A stretch of 12,031 nt of DNA from an uncultured Oscillospiraceae bacterium (GTDB lineage: Bacteria > Bacillota > Clostridia > Oscillospirales > Acutalibacteraceae), in NCBI GenBank assembly GCA_900552225.1, contig URYX01000037.1, positions 1 through 12,031 on the forward strand. The letters are read 5' to 3'. The position numbers and the translations under genes were made by a program. The first letter of the stretch is position 1. The number at the start of each line of letters is the position of its first letter. Below, piece by piece: positions 6,587 through 12,031 of the stretch. The notes under the pieces were generated by a model. That model was not told where the DNA came from, searched no databases, and worked only from the letters and a program-made list of their open reading frames with translations.

Positions 6587-8928
6587 GCCGACACCTCCCA
6601 TCCAAACTCCTTCCGCTTGCGCGCAATTTCCGCGTTGATCTCACGGTTCCAATAATTCAGCGCCTCCCGCGGATTTTCTCCGTGAAAAAACACCTGACGA
6701 AATGCATTGTCTAAGCTGCGCGAGGTGTAATACCCGCCGGGCAGCTCGGGGATTTCCACCAGATTTTCCTGCTGCCGCAGCAGCAGCTTCAGCTCGCGGC
6801 CCGACCACGGCATCTGCTCCAGCGCTGCCGTGGCCGCCGGATTGTAGCGTCCGGCCGCTCCCAGCACATTCTCGATTTCGTTGCCATACTGCGCCTGCGT
6901 ATCCGCCGCGGCCCACCACCGCAGGAACTCCCAGCAGGCCTCCTTGTTCCGCGCGGAGGCAAGCATCACACAGGAGGTGCCCGAGGCCGTCACCGCACGG
7001 TTCCCGGAGCCGTCTGCCCCGACGGTGGCGGGGATCGGCAGCATCTCCCACAGATTCCGGATCTCGGGGGCCGCCGTATACAGCTGACTGTAGAAGGTAT
7101 AACCTGTGATTACCACCGGCATCTGCCCCGTGCGGAAGCGGTTATAATCGTCCTTAAACAGCGGGAAGCCGTATTTGGTATAAAAATCCGTCCAGATTTT
7201 GAACACCTCATAGGCCTCGGGATCGTCCAGCGCCGTCGCCGTCAGGTCCTCGCGGTAAAGGCTGAGCCCGCGCTGTGCAAGCAGCGTCGGAAAAATGCTC
7301 TGTGTTCCCATCCCCTGCGACATCACCGCATAGGCATCGAGCGAGACATACGGAAGCCCGATCTCCATGTTGCTGCCGTGCAGCACCTCCGCCGCATCGT
7401 ACAGCTCCTCCCAGGTATCCGGAGCCGTCAGCTCGAGCTCACCGAGCACATCCGTCCGGCAGAACATCATCAGAAAATTCTGCGTCTCCGGCAGCGCATA
7501 GATATGCTCTCTCAGCGTGTACGGCACCAGCGAGCCCTCCGTAAACGCGGCGGCCAGGGTATCAAAGCCCTCATACCCCTCCAGCGGCTCCAGCGCCTCC
7601 CGCAGGGCCATGTTGACCGGGTCGCCGTGTCCGAGCTGCAGCGCCACATCGGGGCCCTTGCCCGCCATGGTAGCCTGCAGCAAAGCCCCCTGCACCAGCG
7701 ACAGATTGACGGAAATATCCGACTGCTCCCCGAACTCCCGGTCGATCAGAGCTTTCAGCACCTCGGCCTGATCCCGTCCGGCACTGACCCACACCGTAAT
7801 GGAGCGCGCGCCGTCATAGACATTGCCGATGCTGTTATAGTCCTGAAAGAAGGAACCGATAAACGACCGCACCGAAAAGCCGAGTGCCGTCCAGAAATCC
7901 GCATCGGCCGCCGGGGTCTCCGCCCCTTCTCCCGCCAGCCACAGAGAATCGAGCAGCAGGCTTTGGTCGCCCATGGTCAGCACCCAGGTGGACAGTGCGG
8001 AAATGTTATTGTGAAAGCGGTCCAGCCGGGAGGGAATGGTGTCCGGCTCGGCCACGAAATCCTCCAGCTGCTCGGCCATCCGCAGCAGCGAGGCCGACTC
8101 CGAGCCCCGATGCCCGGTAGCGGCGCACAGCTCCTCATAGACGGCCCGCAGCGAGGCCGCCAGCCCGCCCATCTCGTCCGAAAGCCCCGGCACCGCCTCC
8201 TGCAGGGCATAATCCCGGTACGCATCCGGTGTCACTCCGGTAATCATGATAATCCGCCGGTACAGATCGTTCAGCAGATACACGGCATAGTTCACCTGCT
8301 CCACCGAACGCGCCGCATCTCCCATGGTCGGTGTCATGGCAATCTCGTGCTCTCCCGCCGTCAGATACAGACGGTACGGCTCCTCACCGCCCGCCGCACC
8401 GACCTGCCACGATACGCCGTAGGCAAAGGTCACCCGTTTGAACTCCTCAAACGGCACCCTTCCGTCCACGGTAATCCGTCGGCTGACGTACATACCGCGC
8501 AGATAATTCTGTTTAAAGCGGAAGCCGAGCGTATAAAAGCCGTCCTTTTCCACACGGAGCTTCCAGGTAATCGTCTGCTGCGCATTCTTCCAGTTTTCTC
8601 CGCCGATGGTGTTCAGGCGGATGCGCGTCGGATCGTTTGGAACCGTAGCCGCACTGGAACGGTCCGACAGCGGGTACAGCATCGACGAGGTCTTGCTGTC
8701 CGGCTTTTCGGCCTCCGTCAGCCGCAGCTCTCCCTCGGACTCCGAGGGCTTTCCCTCCTGCATCGTCCGGTATTCCGCATAGGTCGGCACCCGTTCCGGC
8801 GGGCAAAGCCGTACTTCTCCGACGGCAAAGCTCTGCTTGACGGGAAGAAAGCTGAGCGTATGCCACCCCTTCTCCAGATACAGGCTGTACGGATCGGGAG
8901 CATACCCCTCCCCGTCCTGCAGCAGCAC
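6583..8928 (-). CDS. Extracellular solute-binding protein, C-terminal 781 codons (downstream of a frameshift)
   Basis: This is the larger part of a binding protein for an ABC importer; the rest is the ORF at 8931-9467. The frame is open through RWLTVLLQDGEGY just upstream, so the GTG at 8928 is not a natural start and has no ribosome-binding site. In this fragment, residues 1-50 finish a first beta-sandwich module (PYSLYLEKGWHTLSFLP). Residues 118-220 form a second one (ITWKLRVEKDGFYTLGFRF; ITVDGRVPFEEFKRVTFAY; PYRLYLTAGEHEIAMTP). Residues 234-340 are helical. The SBP fold runs from about 376 to 770: ITVWVSAGRDQ, ATMAGKGPDVALQL (419-432), LPETQNFLMMFCRTDVL (479-495), PDTWEELYDAA (503-513), GQMPVVITGY (601-610) and WEFLRWWAAADTQAQYGNEI (666-685). 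With the N-terminal part the product is 961 residues, far longer than a typical SBP of 400-450. The gene overlaps the next permease by 4 bp. Substrate unknown, probably an oligosaccharide. Confidence 0.88.
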   Translation of the reverse strand: MLLQDGEGYAPDPYSLYLEKGWHTLSFLPVKQSFAVGEVRLCPPERVPTYAEYRTMQEGKPSESEGELRLTEAEKPDSKTSSMLYPLSDRSSAATVPNDPTRIRLNTIGGENWKNAQQTITWKLRVEKDGFYTLGFRFKQNYLRGMYVSRRITVDGRVPFEEFKRVTFAYGVSWQVGAAGGEEPYRLYLTAGEHEIAMTPTMGDAARSVEQVNYAVYLLNDLYRRIIMITGVTPDAYRDYALQEAVPGLSDEMGGLAASLRAVYEELCAATGHRGSESASLLRMAEQLEDFVAEPDTIPSRLDRFHNNISALSTWVLTMGDQSLLLDSLWLAGEGAETPAADADFWTALGFSVRSFIGSFFQDYNSIGNVYDGARSITVWVSAGRDQAEVLKALIDREFGEQSDISVNLSLVQGALLQATMAGKGPDVALQLGHGDPVNMALREALEPLEGYEGFDTLAAAFTEGSLVPYTLREHIYALPETQNFLMMFCRTDVLGELELTAPDTWEELYDAAEVLHGSNMEIGLPYVSLDAYAVMSQGMGTQSIFPTLLAQRGLSLYREDLTATALDDPEAYEVFKIWTDFYTKYGFPLFKDDYNRFRTGQMPVVITGYTFYSQLYTAAPEIRNLWEMLPIPATVGADGSGNRAVTASGTSCVMLASARNKEACWEFLRWWAAADTQAQYGNEIENVLGAAGRYNPAATAALEQMPWSGRELKLLLRQQENLVEIPELPGGYYTSRSLDNAFRQVFFHGENPREALNYWNREINAEIARKRKEFGWEVSA
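6593..6599 (-). promoter_or_regulatory. Ribosome-binding site deciding the MalF-type permease start
   Basis: The minus strand reads GGGAGGT, 6 nt before the ATG at 6586. It lies inside the last codons of the solute-binding protein gene and favours 6586 over the ATG at 6601. Confidence 0.7.
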
Positions 8929-8930
8929 GG

Positions 8931-8945
8931 TCAGCCATCGCTCTC
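8931..8945 (-). other. Frameshift site in the solute-binding protein gene
   Basis: On the minus strand the frame reads GAG AGC GAT GGC TGA, giving E-S-D-G-stop. Shifting back one base after AGC gives CGA TGG CTG ACC GTG CTG (R-W-L-T-V-L), which joins the downstream frame at the place the module needs it. The full span 6583-9467 is 2885 nt, one base short of 962 codons. I see no slippery heptamer, so a one-base deletion (mutation or sequencing/assembly error) fits better than programmed recoding. Confidence 0.88.
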
Positions 8946-9467
8946 GGTCTCCTGCGTCGGGCGGATGTCGTTGCCTCGGTTGTCCTGTGCGAACTCCGTA
9001 CTGCCGTCACGGTAGCGCTTCGTCAGAGTCATGCTGTGCAGCCCTTCAAACGGCACGGCATCGTCCAGGAGTATCTCCGCCTCAATCTCTCCGCTTTTCG
9101 CATCGGTCGGGCAATAGTCCAGCGCCAGACAATACCGTCCCGTCTCCGGCACCTCAAAGCTCCAGGTTACGCGGCCGGTCTGTTCGTCCAGTCCGAGCGC
9201 ACGGCGTCCCTCCACCGTCTCCGCCGCAGCCGGAGCTCCGTCTGCAGTCACCGCCTCCTCCGGCGACAGTACGAGCGTCGCCGTTCCGTCCGGCACATCG
9301 GCGTACCGACGGTCATACGCAGTATAGCTGTTCTCCCGCACCAGCCCCTGTCCCGCTGCGGAAAGGCCCGTTTGTGCGGACACCCCTCCGGGGCACAGGA
9401 AAGCCGCCGCCCACAGGGCCGCCAGACCTCCGGCGAGCCACCGATTGATGTTCCGTCTGTTCTTCAT
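8931..9467 (-). CDS. Extracellular solute-binding protein, N-terminal 178 codons (truncated by frameshift)
   Basis: This ORF is the secreted start of the binding protein that continues in another frame at 8928. Residues 1-31 form a signal sequence: basic KNRRNINR, hydrophobic WLAGGLAALWAAAFLC, then a likely cleavage after VSA. The cysteine at 25 is not in a lipobox. The mature part begins with LVRENSYTAYDRRYADVPDG (42-61), which in this family introduces a beta-sandwich module (RVTWSFEVPETGRYCLALDY, 99-118; ILLDDAVPFEGLHSMTLTK, 132-150). It ends prematurely after NRGNDIRPTQETESDG. Restoring one base near 8940 continues it as ETES-RWLTVLLQDGEGY. AAGGGTGAG precedes the ATG at 9467 and overlaps the stop of the DUF4091 gene, 7 bp away, so the two are coupled. 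Read alone, this ORF would yield a secreted stub without the sugar-binding fold. Confidence 0.85.
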   Translation of the reverse strand: MKNRRNINRWLAGGLAALWAAAFLCPGGVSAQTGLSAAGQGLVRENSYTAYDRRYADVPDGTATLVLSPEEAVTADGAPAAAETVEGRRALGLDEQTGRVTWSFEVPETGRYCLALDYCPTDAKSGEIEAEILLDDAVPFEGLHSMTLTKRYRDGSTEFAQDNRGNDIRPTQETESDG

Positions 9468-9474
9468 GTGTTTC

Positions 9475-11211
9475 TCACCCTTCGCCTCGGGTACTGAGAA
9501 GCTCCAGTGCCCGTCTCCGCCCCTGTGCGTAATCCCGGAAATCCAAGCTGAGCAGCTGATCTGCGGAGTCCGCCTTCGCGGATAGACCCCCGCCGCGCAC
9601 CGTCAGCGCCAGCCACTCGGCCACGGCCTCCTCCTGCCCCGCATCCTTCAGGGCCGCCATCAGCTCGTAATCCTCCGCTCCCCGCCGCAGCATCTGCAGC
9701 CGCAGGGACAAGAGCGGGGTCATATCCCCCGCCGGATACACAAAATTCATATCACCGCAGGGGAAGCGCGGATAGCGCAGATCCCGCCGCGGGTCTTCGT
9801 TCCATACCGTAAAATCCCAACGCAAAAAGCCCCCGAGCCCCGCCGCATAGGTCAGGGCTCCCACCGCGCGTCCCTCCAGCAGATGACTGCCGATAAAGAA
9901 GTTCGGAAACGCCGGCAGACAGCACACATACCAGAGAAACCGCTTGTCGGGCATTGCCGCCCGCAGCTCCCGCAGTGTCTCATACTCCGCCGTCAGGCAA
10001 TCGTAAATCAGCACAAAATCGTCCATATCCGTCTGAAACTCCCGGATAAACCCGGCGCGGTTGATGGCCGTCTTATACCGGAATCCGGGAGCAATCCGTT
10101 TCATATGCTCCATCGAGCGGCGGAAGCGTTCCGTATCCGCCGGCTCATCCGCCGCCACCCGCACCTGAGTAAGCCATCCCCGTTCCCGAAAAAAGTGCTC
10201 CAGGGCCTGTATGTACCCGTCGATCTCCTCGGGCTCCGTCAGATACGCATAGTGCCCGTCCCGCTCCCTCACCCGTATACGGATAGGCTCCGGATACGCG
10301 GGTGAGGGTCCGCCGAACCCTTGATCCTCAAAATGCCAGATATTGACAAGTCCAAACACCTCAATTTCACTGTTTGGACAAAATCCGCAGGAAAAACACA
10401 GCCGGATATACCTCTCCAGCACGGAAAAATCAAACCGCAGCGCGCCGTCCTCCTGCCGGAACACGCGCACCATGGCATATTCGTACAGATTCGTCGTGCA
10501 GCGGTGCTCCATGAAGCCCGCCTGCCCGCACCAGGGAATTTCGCTGACAATCGCGGTCACCGCCCGCTGCCCTAGCTCCGCCAGCAGGCGCAGATAGGGC
10601 TCCAGCAGGGCAAAATGCCGGTCGCTCCAAAGCGGCACCTCGGCGTGGCGGGCAATATTGGCCGGATGCTGCCATAAATCCAGATAAAACCGCCGCCGGG
10701 CCGGGGCCGGCAGCGTATAGGCAAATACCTCCGTCTCAAAGACAGCCGTCCCGACCTCCGTCTCCTCTCCGAAGCCGACCGACGCCCAGATCCGCAGCTG
10801 CCCGGTATATGGACCGGGCGCGGTTCCCGGCGGCACCTCCACCTGCACATACACCGAGGCCGGCACCTCGGCCTCCAGCTCCACCGTCGGGGAGGACAGC
10901 AGAATATCGCCGTACCGCAGGCAGTCATCCCCCGTCACCATACCGATATGCCGCAGGGTCACCGAAAGCGGCCCGCTCACCTCCAGCCGGTAAACGGGGG
11001 TTATGCCGCGGCGGTGAAACGCCGGCTGCTCCCCTATGACCAGCAGCGCCGGCACGTCGCTTTTTACCACCGCCTGAAACGCCATGGAAAGTCCGCAGGC
11101 TGCCGCATCCCGCCAGTGTACCCGCCCGTACACCGCTCCGTCGTTTTGAAAAATGTCATGCCCGGTGCACAGCTTAAAGCTCTCCTCTGCCAACCCGAAC
11201 CGCAGTGCCAT
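9475..11211 (-). CDS. DUF4091 domain-containing glycoside-hydrolase-like protein
   Basis: The protein has 578 residues and no signal peptide or membrane segment, so it is cytoplasmic. The N-terminal part (about 70-165) is a beta-sandwich that includes YVQVEVPPGTAPGPYTGQLR (121-140), a common element of DUF4091 proteins. A TIM-barrel region follows with FYLDLWQHPANIARH (175-189), PLWSDRHFALLEPYLRLL (193-210), CPNSEIEVFGLVNIW (278-292), VRVAADEPAD (350-359), FLWYVCCLPAFPNFF (425-439) and ALTYAAGLGGFLRWDFTVWN (452-471). DUF4091 proteins are related to GH123-type enzymes, which use an adjacent Asp-Glu pair; D355-E356 in 'ADEP' is the obvious candidate here. By inference it hydrolyses or trims the oligosaccharide imported by the adjoining transporter. 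AAAGGAC lies about 9-10 nt before the ATG at 11211, partly in a small hairpin. It is first in the run after the regulator and ends 7 bp before the binding-protein start. The exact activity is unknown. Confidence 0.88.
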   Translation of the reverse strand: MALRFGLAEESFKLCTGHDIFQNDGAVYGRVHWRDAAACGLSMAFQAVVKSDVPALLVIGEQPAFHRRGITPVYRLEVSGPLSVTLRHIGMVTGDDCLRYGDILLSSPTVELEAEVPASVYVQVEVPPGTAPGPYTGQLRIWASVGFGEETEVGTAVFETEVFAYTLPAPARRRFYLDLWQHPANIARHAEVPLWSDRHFALLEPYLRLLAELGQRAVTAIVSEIPWCGQAGFMEHRCTTNLYEYAMVRVFRQEDGALRFDFSVLERYIRLCFSCGFCPNSEIEVFGLVNIWHFEDQGFGGPSPAYPEPIRIRVRERDGHYAYLTEPEEIDGYIQALEHFFRERGWLTQVRVAADEPADTERFRRSMEHMKRIAPGFRYKTAINRAGFIREFQTDMDDFVLIYDCLTAEYETLRELRAAMPDKRFLWYVCCLPAFPNFFIGSHLLEGRAVGALTYAAGLGGFLRWDFTVWNEDPRRDLRYPRFPCGDMNFVYPAGDMTPLLSLRLQMLRRGAEDYELMAALKDAGQEEAVAEWLALTVRGGGLSAKADSADQLLSLDFRDYAQGRRRALELLSTRGEG

Positions 11212-11289
11212 GCGGACACCGTCCTTTCTCTGCTCCCCGCCGTTTTATGAGGCTCTCCGTGCGGCGCTAAGCCCTTGTCGGCCGCCCCG
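11212..11289 (-). other. Regulator-to-operon intergenic gap
   Basis: This 78-bp stretch between the regulator stop and the DUF4091 start is the longest gap within the cluster. It is where an operon promoter or operator could sit if the regulator controls it. I see no good -35/-10 pair (CATAAA near 11243-11248 is only a weak -10 match) and no hairpin followed by a T-run. A 5-bp GCGGC/GCCGC inverted repeat with a 15-nt loop lies near 11261-11285 and is not convincing as a terminator. Read-through from the regulator gene is therefore possible. Confidence 0.4.
11214..11224 (-). promoter_or_regulatory. Small inverted repeat over the DUF4091 ribosome-binding site
   Basis: The minus strand reads GGAC-GGT-GTCC, a 4-bp stem with a 3-nt loop. 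Its left arm includes the GGA of the AAAGGAC ribosome-binding site, and it ends 2 nt before the ATG. It could slightly mask the site but may be chance. Confidence 0.25.
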
Positions 11290-12005
11290 TTACTCCTCGA
11301 ATTCCATCTCCACATCAATATCGCGGTCGTAGTTTCCGAAGCCCTTTCCGTGAATGGTCACCCCACCGGGATTCACGGCATCGGCCGGAGACTCGATCCG
11401 CATTACCAGATCCTTCTTTCCGTCTCCGAGAATCTCCTGCAGCGTCAGCGAGGAAACCGTTTCCCCGTCAATCATCACACCCTGCTGCGTGAGTTTGATG
11501 GCCTTCAGCATTCCGTACTGGCAGCCGTCCACCCACCAGGCGGGAGTATACAGTCCCCGCTTGAGACCGAAATCACCGGGACTCGTCCAGTATCCGACCC
11601 GCTTTCCGTTGAAGGAAAAATAAATATCCGACGGGTAATCGTCGTTATAATCCGGTGCCTCCGAACAGATTTCCATGGAAATGCTGAGAGATTTCAGCGG
11701 CCTCTGGGCAAACGCAAAGCACGGAACCGTATATTCCAGCCAGCCCGAGGCAAACCACACAAGCCCCGCATGCGTCCGCTCCGGCGTACTGAAATAGCGC
11801 GGGTCATCCTGCATGCCGATGATCCATTCGGTGGAACACATGCCGCAGGTCGCCTTGACATCATACGCCGTAAACTGCCCGACGGGAATGGACAGAGTCT
11901 TACTGCTGTCCCTCCCGTTGGCCGTTCGCTGAAATACCAGTGTCATCTCATTGACACACAGTGAACAGATTTTCTGCATTCCGCGCTGCCCGCTCACCAT
12001 ACGGC
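11290..12005 (-). CDS. ArsR-type transcriptional regulator, C-terminal sensor domain (5' end cut by contig end)
   Basis: The frame stays open to the last genomic base at 12005, so the ATG at 12000 is probably internal. From memory of the family, ArsR-type winged-helix regulators of Bacillota carry about 70-90 N-terminal DNA-binding residues that end in a G-x-QKIC motif, seen here as RGMQKICSL. That part is missing. What remains is the large sensor domain (numbered from the ATG at 12000): IGMQDDPRYF (61-70), WFASGWLEYTVP (82-93), SMEICSEAPDYNDDYPSDIY (108-127), FNGKRVGYWTSPGDFG (130-145), YTPAWWVDGCQYGMLKAIKL (151-170) and GGVTIHGKGFGNYDRDI (212-228). The beta-rich, carbohydrate-binding-like pattern suggests a sugar ligand, by inference. 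Two CxxC pairs (C12/C15, C52/C55) are present. It is codirectional with the transport operon, 78 bp upstream, and probably controls it. Confidence 0.85.
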
Positions 12006-12031
12006 CTGTCTCTTATACACATCTGACGCTG
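12006..12031. other. Illumina Nextera transposase adapter remnant (not genomic)
   Basis: The plus strand here begins CTGTCTCTTATACACATCT, the 19-bp Tn5 mosaic end as read through in Nextera libraries, followed by GACGCTG, which matches the next bases of the Read-1/i5-side adapter. It runs to the last base of the window. It is untrimmed adapter, so the contig ends at 12005. Confidence 0.97.

Noticed and set aside
8931..8960. Programmed ribosomal frameshifting in the binding-protein gene
   Set aside because: No slippery heptamer or obvious downstream structure is visible. A single-base deletion or sequencing error explains it more simply.
7378..9015. A 545-codon plus-strand ORF
   Set aside because: It is a shadow of the solute-binding protein gene, with Arg/His/Gln-rich composition and no start signal.
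11212..11289. Terminator after the regulator gene
   Set aside because: The only inverted repeat is a short GCGGC/GCCGC stem with a long loop and no T-run after it.
11998..12000. ATG at 12000 as the true start of the regulator
   Set aside because: The frame is open to the contig end, no ribosome-binding site can be seen in the few remaining bases, and the DNA-binding domain expected before G-x-QKIC is missing.
12006..12031. Tn5-like mosaic end as a sign of a real transposon
   Set aside because: It is continuous with the Nextera adapter bases and ends exactly at the contig edge, so it is library adapter.

Overview
The window is about 12 kb of moderately GC-rich bacterial DNA (roughly 60% G+C by eye). 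Every gene I can support lies on the minus strand. Strong GGAGG-type ribosome-binding sites and the gene families (ArsR-type regulator with a large sensor domain, DUF4091, MalF/MalG-type permeases, YIP1 and DUF5696 proteins) point to the Bacillota, of a Paenibacillus-like or GC-rich clostridial type. I cannot name a genus. The last 26 bases (12006-12031) are Illumina Nextera adapter, so the right edge is the end of a draft contig and biology stops at 12005.

Read in the direction of transcription (right to left), the layout is: the C-terminal sensor part of an ArsR-type regulator cut by the contig end (11290-12005); a 77-bp gap; a cytoplasmic DUF4091 glycoside-hydrolase-like protein (9475-11211); a large secreted solute-binding protein (6583-9467) broken by a single-base frameshift near 8940; a MalF-type permease (5657-6586); a MalG-type permease (4704-5615); a secreted/membrane fusion of NHL-type beta-propeller, TPR and YIP1 domains (2578-4680); a secreted DUF5696 protein (308-2551); and the first 103 codons of a second MalF-type permease running off the left edge (1-311). 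Gaps within the cluster are short (7, 41, 23 and 26 bp) or replaced by 4-bp stop/start overlaps, with no convincing terminator, so from the DUF4091 gene onward it reads as one operon that continues past position 1.

By inference this is a carbohydrate-uptake locus. The solute-binding protein with two beta-sandwich modules would capture a glycan outside the cell, and the MalF/MalG pair would import it with an ATPase encoded elsewhere. The cytoplasmic DUF4091 enzyme would act on the imported sugar, and the ArsR-type protein would sense it. The DUF5696 and propeller-TPR-YIP1 proteins are outside or membrane-bound partners of unknown role, placed between this transporter and a second permease set. 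The substrate cannot be read from the sequence. The most notable points are the unusual partner proteins, the second transporter, the frameshift in the binding protein, two CxxC pairs in the regulator and the adapter at the contig end.
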